From CAYJBP01 sp964368605 (lineage in GTDB: Bacteria; Bacillota; Dehalobacteriia; UBA4068): a stretch of DNA of 15,656 nucleotides. Under the pieces are notes generated by a model. That model did not search any database. It was given only the letters and a program-made list of their open reading frames with translations, and had not been told where the DNA came from. Where the stretch lies: NCBI GenBank assembly GCA_964368605.1, contig CAYJBP010000052.1, positions 1 through 15,656 on the forward strand, given 5' to 3'. Within the stretch, counting starts at the first letter, position 1. Every line of letters starts with the position of its first letter. A program made the translations under genes and the position numbers. Below, in pieces: positions 1-5,489 of this stretch.

Positions 1-122
1 TCTCGGCTATCCAAAGCGACGGTTTCCGTACTTTGGACGAAGGCCAAAAAGTAACATTCGACATCGAGCCGGATCCTAAAGACAGCAGCAAATTTAGAGC
101 TGTTAATGTTAACAAATTCTAA
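1..122 (+). CDS. Cold-shock protein (CspA family), 3' end only
   Basis: The window opens inside this gene. The readable frame starts at base 3 and gives 39 codons followed by TAA at 120-122. The peptide begins SAIQSDGFRTLDEGQKV and continues to FDIEP. This matches the C-terminal half of the small CspA-type OB-fold proteins, where an F-S-A-I-x-x-D-G-F-[KR]-T-L-x-E-G-Q-x-V segment is nearly invariant. These proteins bind single-stranded nucleic acid and act as RNA chaperones in the cytoplasm. The RNP1 and RNP2 motifs would lie upstream of the window and cannot be checked. The tail (RAVNVNKF) replaces the usual AANV-x-x-L ending, which is a common variation. A strong terminator follows 14 bases after the stop, so this is the end of a transcript. 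Confidence 0.88.
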   Translation, partial: SAIQSDGFRTLDEGQKVTFDIEPDPKDSSKFRAVNVNKF

Positions 123-135
123 GTTTAACTAAAAT

Positions 136-168
136 AAAGCTAATACCTAATCGGTATTAGCTTTTTTT
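136..168 (+). terminator. Rho-independent terminator of the cold-shock gene
   Basis: A 10-bp perfect stem (138-147 with 153-162, AGCTAATACC/GGTATTAGCT), extendable by A-T pairs, has a 5-base loop and runs straight into a T tract (162-168). It lies just after the csp stop. Confidence 0.9.
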
Positions 169-197
169 ATGCCCAAAATAGACTAATATAAGCCAGT

Positions 198-226
198 AAA
201 AAAAATAGCCGCATAAGCGGCTATTT
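198..226 (-). terminator. Rho-independent terminator overlapping the stop codon of the MobA/ModE gene
   Basis: Read on the minus strand, AAATAGCCGC-TTAT-GCGGCTATTT forms a 10-bp perfect stem (203-212 with 217-226) followed by eight Ts (198-205). The TAG stop at 221-223 lies inside the first arm of the stem, so the gene ends within its own terminator. This is compact but functionally ordinary. Confidence 0.9.
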
Positions 227-1123
227 AAAATATCTTTTAAAGATGCGTTCGATTTCTTTTTGGCAATCGCGATTAAAAAGGCGATATTTTTCGATAAAAG
301 CCAGGCCTTGCGCATTAATAAGGGCGCGGCCGCCTTTTTGGCCGCCTTTTTGGCGCTCGATTAATCTAAAGCCTACTTCGTCTTCCAGATTATTAATCAT
401 TTTCCAGGCTTTGCTATAAGATATGCCCATTGCCTTGCTGGCTAGGCTTACCGAGCCATGCTCGGCAATCAAATCCATTAAGAGAGCTGTTCCCGGGCCA
501 TAAAAGGGTAAACGATTGGCAATTTGCAATTTAGCCAAGGGGCGCAACTTAGGCTTAAAGGTATCGTCTAAGGCCTCGTCGATTGTGGTTATTTTACGCA
601 AATTGATATGAATACCGGGATCGTCTACATCAACTATGGCGGCCGGATGCTGCTTTAATGCAGTATTAAGGCCATCTTTGCCGCTATGGGCTAAGACAAA
701 TGGAAATAATTCTTCGCGCAATAAAAGCGGATGCCCTTTTTTGCCTTGATAGCTTGGGTTTACAATAGCCTCGGGGCAATTAAGCATGGCCTTTAAGGTG
801 ATGCCGTTAAATAAAGGAATATTTACGGGCGTGATGAAAACAGCCCGATAAAGCCCCTCTAGATGAAGAAGACCAAGCTTGATACTATCGAGCATTTGGG
901 CTTCTTCTTTTTGATTGGGGATAATCAAAGCTTCTTTTTCGTATTGTTGATAGCGAGGGTCGTATTGGTCGGCAATAATGCAAATACGCCCAATATTGGC
1001 GGCCTTAAAGGTGGCAATAAGATGTTCTAAGGCAACTTGCCCGGCAACCTCTTGCCAAGGGTCAAAAGCTTGATTTTCGGCGGTTTTACCGCTGGCTATA
1101 ATTAAAGCTGCTATAGTATTCAT
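221..1123 (-). CDS. Degenerate MobA-like nucleotidyltransferase domain fused to ModE-type winged-helix DNA-binding domain
   Basis: A 300-aa two-domain protein. Residues 1-190 resemble MobA/MocA NTP transferases, with a start like I-A-A-L-I-I-A-S-G-K, then TPVNIPLF (99-105), GHPLLLREE (130-138) and DDPGIHINL (167-175). Residues 205-285 resemble the ModE N-terminal winged helix: GSVSLASKAMGISYSKAW, then ERQKGGQKGGRA and ALINAQGLAFIEKY. Family members with an intact site make molybdenum cofactor dinucleotides, and ModE-like domains bind DNA in molybdate control. Key catalytic features are altered here. The glycine-rich L-A-G-G-x-x-x-R-M-G-x-x-K loop is reduced to ASGKTAENQAF. The Asp of the PVDMP motif, a Mg2+ ligand in MobA, is Asn101. 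I infer a ligand-sensing transcriptional regulator rather than an active transferase. No Shine-Dalgarno is visible before ATG 1123, although the N-terminus matches the family. No molybdenum genes are nearby. Confidence 0.82.
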   Translation of the reverse strand: MNTIAALIIASGKTAENQAFDPWQEVAGQVALEHLIATFKAANIGRICIIADQYDPRYQQYEKEALIIPNQKEEAQMLDSIKLGLLHLEGLYRAVFITPVNIPLFNGITLKAMLNCPEAIVNPSYQGKKGHPLLLREELFPFVLAHSGKDGLNTALKQHPAAIVDVDDPGIHINLRKITTIDEALDDTFKPKLRPLAKLQIANRLPFYGPGTALLMDLIAEHGSVSLASKAMGISYSKAWKMINNLEDEVGFRLIERQKGGQKGGRALINAQGLAFIEKYRLFNRDCQKEIERIFKRYFK

Positions 1124-1159
1124 AATTTTATTTTAGCATACTATTAATGATTTGGCTAG

Positions 1160-1188
1160 TCATAGTTAAAAAAAAATAAGCATAAACT
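1160..1188 (+). promoter_or_regulatory. Possible sigma-E promoter of yabPQ
   Basis: TCATAGT (1160-1166), 14 bases, then CATAAACT (1181-1188). This matches 6 of 7 and 6 of 8 positions of the B. subtilis sigma-E consensus as I remember it (KMATATT, N14, CATACAAT). The predicted start is about 1195, just ahead of the yabP ribosome binding site. In B. subtilis yabP and yabQ belong to the mother-cell sigma-E regulon, which fits. No good sigma-A promoter is visible here. Confidence 0.5.
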
Positions 1189-1220
1189 TAATAAATATGA
1201 ATTATGAAGGGGTTATAAAT

Positions 1221-1481
1221 ATGGAGCAAAGCTTAAATATGAAAGAGCGCAGTTTTTTGGAGATAAAAGGCGTAAAAAGTGTGGATAGTTTTGATAGTAA
1301 TATTATCGAATTAACCACTGTTTTAGGCGCTTTAGAAATTTTTGGCGAGCAATTAAAAGTAGGCAATTTAAGCTTGGAAAACGGCAATTTAACAATTAGC
1401 GGCAAGATTAATGCCTTGCAGTACGGCGAAAAAAGCTCTAAAAGCCGCAGCAAAAGTATGCTTAGCCGCTTATTAAAGTAG
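1221..1481 (+). CDS. yabP: Sporulation protein YabP
   Basis: An 86-aa protein of the YabP/YqfC family, small beta-rich proteins of unknown biochemistry needed in the mother cell during spore formation. The segment FLEIKGVKSVDSFDSNIIELTT, followed by G-x-L-x-I-x-G-x-x-L-x-V-x-x-L-x-L-x-x-G-x-L-x-I-x-G-x-I, is the family signature. An in-frame ATG at 1197 exists, but the AAGGGG at 1207-1212 lies 8 bases before ATG 1221, so the latter is taken as the start. The basic, Ser-rich tail (KSSKSRSKSMLSRLLK) may contact membrane or nucleic acid. yabQ begins 6 bases after the stop. The order yabP-yabQ-(HTH)-divIC is close to the Bacillus yabP-yabQ-divIC order, which strengthens the call. Confidence 0.9.
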   Translation: MEQSLNMKERSFLEIKGVKSVDSFDSNIIELTTVLGALEIFGEQLKVGNLSLENGNLTISGKINALQYGEKSSKSRSKSMLSRLLK

Positions 1482-1487
1482 GTTATT

Positions 1488-2162
1488 ATGATTAATCAAA
1501 TCGGCTTACTAATTCTGGCCATAGTGGGCGGCTTTATGATAGCTCTCTTTTATGATTTATACTGGCTAAAAATAGCTTATCAGCGCAGGCAGCTATTTAA
1601 GGCGATTGTGCAAGATTTAATTTTTTGGCTAATTATGCTTAGTGTATTTGCCGGCTTATGGTTTTATTTAACCAGTGGTATTATGCGTTTGGCCATTTAT
1701 TTTTGGCTGATTTTGGGTATAATTGCACAAAGACTAATTTTAGCCCCCTATTTTGCTAAAAAAAGAAAGCGCAAGCCTCTAGCCAAAGAGGTGCTGGCCA
1801 AAGGCGGAGAGCGGCATCAGGCAAGTGCTCCTGCTAATAAAAGTTTGGGCAAGGCATCTCAAAAGGCAATGTTAAAAAGCGGCCTGATTTTTTGGCAGAA
1901 TTATCAAAAAGGCTTGGCGCATGGCTTGCGTTTGCAGGCAGAGCTTAAGCGGCATCGATTAAAAATACAAGAGCATTTAAAATGGCGGCAGCCAAATCAA
2001 GACGATATTAAAAATATCGACGATGATGGCAATGATGATTCTGCTTTGGTTAAGCTTGATATTATTGATGATAAAAAAGAGCTTGCCCCTTTAAGTTTGG
2101 CCGAACGCTGGCAAATGCATTTAAGAGGCAAAGGTGGGGGGCGCAAAATTCGTTTTAAGTAG
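1488..2162 (+). CDS. yabQ: Spore cortex biosynthesis protein YabQ
   Basis: A 224-aa membrane protein. The N-terminal 90 residues hold about three membrane helices (roughly 4-22, 40-59 and 63-85). They include the early FYDLYW patch, common in YabQ proteins as D-x-Y/F-R/W after the first helix. YabQ is a mother-cell membrane protein required for spore cortex formation in B. subtilis; its mechanism is not known. The C-terminal 130 residues are cytoplasmic-looking, strongly basic (AKKRKRKPLAKEV), with one acidic patch (DDIKNIDDDGNDD) and a basic end (RGKGGGRKIRFK). The tail is not recognisable and differs from most YabQ proteins. The start at 1488 has only a weak GG-type ribosome site inside the end of yabP, suggesting translational coupling. 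Identification rests on position plus membrane topology. Confidence 0.8.
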   Translation: MINQIGLLILAIVGGFMIALFYDLYWLKIAYQRRQLFKAIVQDLIFWLIMLSVFAGLWFYLTSGIMRLAIYFWLILGIIAQRLILAPYFAKKRKRKPLAKEVLAKGGERHQASAPANKSLGKASQKAMLKSGLIFWQNYQKGLAHGLRLQAELKRHRLKIQEHLKWRQPNQDDIKNIDDDGNDDSALVKLDIIDDKKELAPLSLAERWQMHLRGKGGGRKIRFK

Positions 2163-2440
2163 GGCAAATGGGGGTGATTTTGCGCTACCGCCAATAAAAA
2201 GCAGTTGACAAAAAATGTCCAGATTAAAGTTTGAACTACGGCTAGTCCCGAATGGTGATAACTTAGTTCTAATCATAAAAAAATGTGCATAATTAGGGGA
2301 TATTAGGGGAAAATTCGGGATTTTAGGTGGATAAGTCTTTAAAATCATTAAAAAAACAAAAAAAGTTGAAAAAATATTAACAGTGTTTAGCTGGGCAAAA
2401 AGAGAAAACGAGCTTATTTTATAGATTTGTAGCAATTTTG
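2163..2440. other. Gene-free stretch downstream of yabQ
   Basis: About 280 bases hold no convincing gene. A 9-bp inverted repeat (GCGCAAAAT 2141-2149 with ATTTTGCGC 2177-2185) spans the yabQ stop but has no T tract and a 27-base loop. A TTGACA at 2205-2210 has no matching -10. The motif ATTAGGGG occurs twice near 2290-2310. Nothing here is given a function. Confidence 0.5.
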
Positions 2441-2443
2441 TAG

Positions 2444-2472
2444 TTGATTTGTCCACAATTTGTTGGTATAAT
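2444..2472 (+). promoter_or_regulatory. Sigma-A promoter with extended -10, for HTH gene and divIC
   Basis: TTGATT (2444-2449), a 17-base spacer, then TATAAT (2467-2472) preceded by TGG, which makes a TGnTATAAT extended -10. It lies 59 bases before the GTG start at 2532. It separates vegetative expression of divIC from the sporulation genes yabPQ upstream. Confidence 0.85.
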
Positions 2473-2531
2473 GTGAATATGTCGGTTGAATATGATAATT
2501 GACCGCCTAGTTGTATCCGGAGGATAATTTG

Positions 2532-2786
2532 GTGAAGATAGAAATTAGAGGTGCGGAAAAGTTAAGTTTTAGAGAGAAGCAAGTGGTTACTCTTAAAGAG
2601 ATGGGTTATGCGGCTAAGGTAATTGCCAAAAAATTACAATTAGGCGAAAGCTCGGTGGCCACCTTGTATAATCGTGCCCGTGCCAAAGGTTATGAAACAG
2701 TAATTATTATTCCCGGAGAAGCGCTTAAATTATTTGACGATGATGATTTAGAAGGCTTAGAAGAGGATGAAATTAATGAGCCATAA
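2532..2786 (+). CDS. Small helix-turn-helix protein (sigma-70 region 4/LuxR-like fold), function unknown
   Basis: An 84-aa protein. The start is GTG 2532, because GGAGGA at 2519-2524 lies 7 bases upstream; the in-frame TTG codons at 2511 and 2529 are either upstream of or too close to that site. Residues 10-55 form a probable HTH: LSFREKQVVTLKEMGYAAKV followed by IAKKLQLGESSVATLYNRAR, a pattern of R-E-x-x-V-x-x-L-K-E-x-G-x-x-x-x-x-I-A-x-x-L-x-L-x-x-x-[ST]-V. This resembles region 4 of sigma factors and Tfx-like regulators. The end is very acidic (FDDDDLEGLEEDEINEP). It shares a transcript with divIC and overlaps it by 11 bases. I do not know a named family. A DNA-binding role is inferred from the fold only. 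Confidence 0.72.
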   Translation: MKIEIRGAEKLSFREKQVVTLKEMGYAAKVIAKKLQLGESSVATLYNRARAKGYETVIIIPGEALKLFDDDDLEGLEEDEINEP

Positions 2787-3114
2787 TAAAAAAAGGCGTT
2801 TTAATTGTGCAAAAATCCTGATCATTTTAGGCATAGCTTTGGCTATGTTTAATTTACTGAGCCAATATTGGCGTTATCTTGATATGCAGGATAAAATAGC
2901 CATTTATCAACAAGATTTAATAGCTGCCGAAGAAGAGTATGTTCAGCTTATGGCCAAAAAAGAGCTATTGATTAGCAATGATTCTTACCTGGAGCAGCTA
3001 GCCCGCGAAAGCTTGGGTATGGTAAGGGCCGGCGAGGCAGTTGTGGTTCCGGCCGAGGTTAGCGATATCCCGGAGCTGGATACCGAAATGGATGAGGATG
3101 AAGTATTGCATTAA
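2776..3114 (+). CDS. divIC: DivIC/FtsB-like septum formation initiator
   Basis: A 112-aa single-pass membrane protein: basic cytoplasmic N-terminus (NKKRRF), one membrane helix (about 12-30), an extracellular coiled coil (about 34-68), then the family hallmark SYLEQLARESLGMVRAGE (70-87), equivalent to the Y-[IL]-E-x-[IL]-A-R-[EK]-x-[LF]-G-[ML]-V-x-x-G-E motif of FtsB/DivIC. DivIC works with FtsL and DivIB/FtsQ at the division septum, activating the FtsW-PBP synthase. The acidic tail (92-112) is not conserved in the family. ATG 2776 is preferred over ATG 2767 because AAGAGGA (2761-2767) is correctly spaced only for 2776. Its place just after yabPQ matches the Bacillus gene order. The terminator at 3149-3186 ends the unit. 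Confidence 0.9.
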   Translation: MSHNKKRRFNCAKILIILGIALAMFNLLSQYWRYLDMQDKIAIYQQDLIAAEEEYVQLMAKKELLISNDSYLEQLARESLGMVRAGEAVVVPAEVSDIPELDTEMDEDEVLH

Positions 3115-3148
3115 AAAGTTGTTTTTTGTGATTAAAGATGTTAATAAA

Positions 3149-3186
3149 AAAAGATGCTAACGCAAATGCGTTAGCATCTTTTTTTA
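3149..3186 (+). terminator. Strong terminator after divIC, probably bidirectional
   Basis: AAGATGCTAACGC (3151-3163) pairs perfectly with GCGTTAGCATCTT (3168-3180) around an AAAT loop. A T run (3179-3185) follows on the plus strand. An A run precedes the stem (3146-3152), giving a T run for the minus strand. It sits between convergent divIC and flavodoxin genes and can serve both. Confidence 0.92.
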
Positions 3187-3216
3187 TAATGATTATGTTT
3201 TTGCTGTTTTAGAACC

Positions 3217-3240
3217 TTGGGGGCGCTGCCCCCAAACCCC
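3217..3240. repeat. GC-rich intergenic hairpin TTGGGGGC...GCCCCCAA
   Basis: TTGGGGGC (3217-3224) pairs with GCCCCCAA (3228-3235) around a 3-base loop, followed by ACCCC. It stands out sharply from the AT-rich surroundings. From memory, hairpins of this shape (CTTGGGGGC...GCCCCCAAACCCC) recur between genes in many Clostridia. No T tract follows on either strand, so it is not a canonical terminator. One copy is present in this window. Confidence 0.6.
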
Positions 3241-3283
3241 TTCAATTTTTTGTACCAAAATTGACTAAAAGTTTTTATTATTG

Positions 3284-3706
3284 CTATTTTAGGGATTTGC
3301 CCATTTCTATGCATTGGGCTTCGCCTTCATCATCGGGGGTGTTATTGATGATTAAGCAGGGGCACACAATAGCGGCTCCTTGTGCTTTGGCATCTTCTTC
3401 CCAGTTTTCCATCCATTCGCCATCGCCCCAATCATAAGAGCCGAAAAGCGCTACTTTTTTGCCGCTTAGCTTTTCTCTTACTTCATCATACATCGGCTGG
3501 AATTCGGCTTCTTCTAGAATCTCCGCTCCCATCGATGGGCAACCCATGGCCAAAATCTCGTATTCATCTGCTTTTGCTGCGCTAAATTCGCCAGCCGTAA
3601 AAATATCTACCTCATGACCGGCTTCCTTTGCGCCGGTGGCCACTTTTTCCGCCATAATTTCGGTATTGCCTGTGCCGCTCCAATAAATTACTGCTACTTT
3701 GCTCAT
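3284..3706 (-). CDS. Short-chain flavodoxin
   Basis: A 140-aa flavodoxin, a soluble FMN one-electron carrier that can replace ferredoxin when iron is scarce. The FMN phosphate loop is SGTGNT (10-15). The second loop is GCPSMG (55-60), and the flavin-stacking region is GSYDWGDGEWM (89-99). Length and motifs are those of clostridial short-chain flavodoxins. The start at 3706 is preceded by AGAAGG at a good distance. It lies 31 bases downstream of the DUF3793 gene on the same strand, so the two form an operon that reads from the promoter at 4342-4370. The operator-like palindrome at that promoter suggests metal-responsive control, which fits a flavodoxin induced by iron limitation. Confidence 0.93.
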   Translation of the reverse strand: MSKVAVIYWSGTGNTEIMAEKVATGAKEAGHEVDIFTAGEFSAAKADEYEILAMGCPSMGAEILEEAEFQPMYDEVREKLSGKKVALFGSYDWGDGEWMENWEEDAKAQGAAIVCPCLIINNTPDDEGEAQCIEMGKSLK

Positions 3707-3737
3707 TAGTTTACCTTCTTTCTTTAATATTTAATAA

Positions 3738-4295
3738 TCAGGCAACTGTTAATTGCCAAAGATTTTCTCCTTCTAACCATAAACGCTTATATAATTCGCG
3801 GCAGGCATCATATTGGGCAAACTTTTGCGCCGCCTGCTCGCTATTACCATATACTTTCCAATAACCGCATAAATTACAGTTGCGCCCCTTTTGACAAATA
3901 AAACCCCATACATCGGTAGGCGGATAACCCAAAAATAGGCCGATCTCATGCGGAAATTCATCATAACTGATCATCCTGGTTTTTAAACGCGCCAAATAAT
4001 GGCCAATCCGTACTTTATTATGCGCATAACCATAATGCTTTAAGATGCCCAAAGCTTGCCGATTGCCTAAATCCTTACGCAGGGCATCAAGACGATAAAC
4101 ATAAATCAAGGCCTGCTGATCATCTTTACGCAAAATCGTAATCGATATGCCCTTAAAAGCCAGCTTTTTTTGCCATTGCTTAATCTCTAAATCTGCATTT
4201 TGCGCACAATCATACTTATAAGTAAATAAATTGCCGGTTTTGATATTGGCCAAGGTAGGGGCACATTGCTCGATTAGCTTTTGCTCAAAACACAT
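3738..4295 (-). CDS. DUF3793 family protein
   Basis: A 185-aa protein of unknown function. The call rests on the block FPHEIGLFLGYPPTDVWGFI (114-133) followed by GRNCNLCGYWKVYG (137-150), the conserved core of DUF3793 as I remember it. Cys140 and Cys143 form a CxxC that, with Cys134 or Cys165, could bind metal or an Fe-S cluster. This is inferred, not shown. No membrane helix or signal peptide is seen. A GTG at 4304 is also in frame, but AAAGGG lies 8 bases before ATG 4295, so that start is used. It is the first gene of a two-gene operon with a flavodoxin, behind a sigma-A promoter carrying a DtxR-like palindrome. A role in redox or metal-limitation physiology is suggested by context only. 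Confidence 0.85.
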   Translation of the reverse strand: MCFEQKLIEQCAPTLANIKTGNLFTYKYDCAQNADLEIKQWQKKLAFKGISITILRKDDQQALIYVYRLDALRKDLGNRQALGILKHYGYAHNKVRIGHYLARLKTRMISYDEFPHEIGLFLGYPPTDVWGFICQKGRNCNLCGYWKVYGNSEQAAQKFAQYDACRELYKRLWLEGENLWQLTVA

Positions 4296-4319
4296 AGGCT
4301 TCACCCTTTATCAGAATTG

Positions 4320-4335
4320 GTTAGTTGCATCTAAC
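4320..4335. promoter_or_regulatory. Operator-like palindrome, site 1 (GTTAG-N6-CTAAC)
   Basis: GTTAGTTGCATCTAAC is a perfect dyad of GTTAG/CTAAC arms. It covers about +1 to +16 of the minus-strand DUF3793/flavodoxin promoter, where a bound repressor would block initiation. The arms and spacing match one register of the DtxR consensus (TTAG-N6-CTAA within TTAGGTTAGCCTAACCTAA). Confidence 0.7.
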
Positions 4336-4341
4336 AATAGC

Positions 4342-4370
4342 ATTATATATCAGCTTTTGTGGGAAGTCAA
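4342..4370 (-). promoter_or_regulatory. Sigma-A promoter of the DUF3793/flavodoxin operon
   Basis: On the minus strand, TTGACT (4370-4365), a 17-base spacer, then a perfect TATAAT (4347-4342). The predicted start is near 4335, at the edge of operator site 1. Confidence 0.88.
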
Positions 4371-4387
4371 TAGTTTTGGTTAAAAAA

Positions 4388-4403
4388 GTTAGTTTTAGCT
4401 AAT
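4388..4403. promoter_or_regulatory. Operator-like palindrome, site 2 (GTTAG-N6-CTAAT)
   Basis: GTTAGTTTTAGCTAAT, one arm base away from perfect. It lies between the two divergent promoters, upstream of both -35 boxes, so it could support cooperative binding or looping between sites 1 and 3. Confidence 0.55.
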
Positions 4404-4460
4404 TTGTTTTTTCAAGCAAATTTTAAATGAGTTTTTAGCCTTAATTTGGCCTTAAAATGA

Positions 4461-4490
4461 TTGACATTTATAGTTAAAAATGTTATGTTT
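4461..4490 (+). promoter_or_regulatory. Promoter of the HMA2/P-type ATPase operon
   Basis: A perfect TTGACA (4461-4466) is followed after 18 bases by TATGTT (4485-4490), a moderate -10. The predicted start is near 4497, just before operator site 3. The gene start at 4532 follows an AGGAG at 4521-4525. Confidence 0.7.
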
Positions 4491-4500
4491 AAGTAAAATA

Positions 4501-4516
4501 GTTAGCCATGTGTAAT
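4501..4516. promoter_or_regulatory. Imperfect operator-like palindrome, site 3
   Basis: GTTAGCCATGTGTAAT has one intact arm and one arm with a single mismatch (GTAAT for CTAAT), with the same N6 spacing. Its place just after the transcription start mirrors sites 1 and 5. Confidence 0.42.
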
Positions 4517-4531
4517 TAAAAGGAGTAGTCT

Positions 4532-5110
4532 ATGAATATTTCATTAATCAAAACGGGGATTATCGCCTTTTCCGGCCTGGGAGCTTTAGTTGCTTTGTTT
4601 AAAAATAAAACTGTAAATAATCTTTATTTGCCCGATTTTAAGGGCATTATCGAGGTTAAATCGGCCATTTGCGGGCGTATTCGCTTTTATATTCCTTGCC
4701 TTAAAGGCAATTTGGCCTTGGCGCAGCAATTAAGCAATCAATTAACCCAAATAAAAGGGGTTAATCAGGTGCAGATTAATTGCCATATCGCCACCTTGGT
4801 AATTAATTTTGATCAGGATTTAATCGAGCCTCATTTAATCCAGGCTGTTATTGCCAAGCTTTTGGGTTTAGATGGCGAAATCAAGCAGGAAAATCCGCCT
4901 ATGGCCGGCACTAAGCTAAAAGAATATGCCGAAGCCCTTAATGCCACCATCAAATATAAAACCAATAATTTGCTGGATATAAGCTCTTTAGCTGCAATTA
5001 TTATGCTGGCCGGCGGTATGTATCGCATTTTGCGCTATCCGCAGCAAATCCCCAGCGGCTATAGCCTTTTACGTTGGGGCGCTTTGCAGATTTTTAGAGG
5101 TGGTCATTAA
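4532..5110 (+). CDS. Membrane-anchored HMA2-domain protein, first gene of the P1B-ATPase cassette
   Basis: A 192-aa protein with a membrane helix at each end (about 5-23 and 148-166) and an HMA2-like ferredoxin-fold domain between them (about 38-115). The HMA2 start motif, usually P-G-R-x-R-L, reads CGRIRF here (47-52), with Cys replacing Pro. The strand-helix-strand continues as LSNQLTQIKGVNQVQINCH and LVINFD. The CxxC of classical HMA metal-binding domains is absent; Cys47, Cys56 and Cys84 are the only cysteines seen. The second helix (LLDISSLAAIIMLAGG) resembles the early membrane helix of the ATPase (about 176-190). The next gene starts 3 bases after the stop. It is probably an accessory or scaffold protein of the ATPase in the membrane; its function is inferred from context. 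Confidence 0.72.
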   Translation: MNISLIKTGIIAFSGLGALVALFKNKTVNNLYLPDFKGIIEVKSAICGRIRFYIPCLKGNLALAQQLSNQLTQIKGVNQVQINCHIATLVINFDQDLIEPHLIQAVIAKLLGLDGEIKQENPPMAGTKLKEYAEALNATIKYKTNNLLDISSLAAIIMLAGGMYRILRYPQQIPSGYSLLRWGALQIFRGGH

Positions 5111-5113
5111 ATT

Positions 5114-5473
5114 ATGCTTACTAACCTTATGCTTAAATCGATGTTTAAAATTAGTATTAAAGCCCAAAGCCCCGGCCGTTTACGCTTAAAAATCAATAAT
5201 TATCAGCTTTTGCCCAAGGAGGAAACCGTATTCTTTTTGCCTTCGGTGCTTAAAACCCTTAAATCACTTAAAGGCCTAATAAGCATCGAGGCTAATCCTG
5301 CTATTGGCACAGTTTTGATTATTTATCAAGACGATGCCCTTAATCCGCAACAAATTATCCACTATATTGATGAGCTTTTTGATCAGGTAATTGAGTATTT
5401 GCCGGAGGCCAAAAAGCTAAAATCATTAACCGAAATAGAGCAATTTTATCAAACTAAATTGCAAATTAAGTAA
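5114..5473 (+). CDS. Small soluble HMA2-domain protein
   Basis: A 119-aa protein that is essentially one HMA2-like domain. The hallmark SPGRLRLKI lies at 19-27, followed by LKTLKSLKGLISIEANPAIG, then TVLIIYQDDALNPQQIIHYI. This is the usual beta-alpha-beta-beta-alpha-beta pattern, in which a 'G-[VL]-x-x-[VI]-x-x-N-x-x-x-G-[ST]-[VL]-x-[IV]-x-Y' stretch is typical. It has no cysteine at all, so it cannot bind metal in the way CxxC HMA domains do. No clear membrane helix is present, though the short N-terminus is mildly hydrophobic. A GAGGTGG about 10 bases upstream supports ATG 5114; the in-frame ATG codons at 5129, 5141 and 5147 are possible alternatives. It lies between another HMA2 protein and the HMA2-ATPase, so a protein-protein docking role seems likelier than metal delivery. 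Confidence 0.74.
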   Translation: MLTNLMLKSMFKISIKAQSPGRLRLKINNYQLLPKEETVFFLPSVLKTLKSLKGLISIEANPAIGTVLIIYQDDALNPQQIIHYIDELFDQVIEYLPEAKKLKSLTEIEQFYQTKLQIK

Positions 5474-5489
5474 ATAAAGGTGATACTAT

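Noticed and set aside
2141..2185. Inverted repeat GCGCAAAAT...ATTTTGCGC around the yabQ stop as a terminator
   Set aside because: The loop is 27 bases and no T run follows.
2205..2210. TTGACA as a second promoter upstream of divIC
   Set aside because: No acceptable -10 lies 16-18 bases downstream.
2275..2330. Repeated ATTAGGGG motifs as an operator or riboswitch
   Set aside because: Only two short copies, no dyad symmetry and no structure that I recognise as a known riboswitch.
2121..2456. Minus-strand open frame of 111 codons across the yabQ end and the following gap
   Set aside because: No ribosome site, low-complexity hydrophobic/Ser/Pro composition, it overlaps the yabQ 3' end and its 5' end overlaps the promoter of the HTH gene; no recognisable domain.
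3217..3240. GC-rich hairpin as the terminator of the flavodoxin operon
   Set aside because: No T run follows on the minus strand; the hairpin at 3149-3186 fits that role better.
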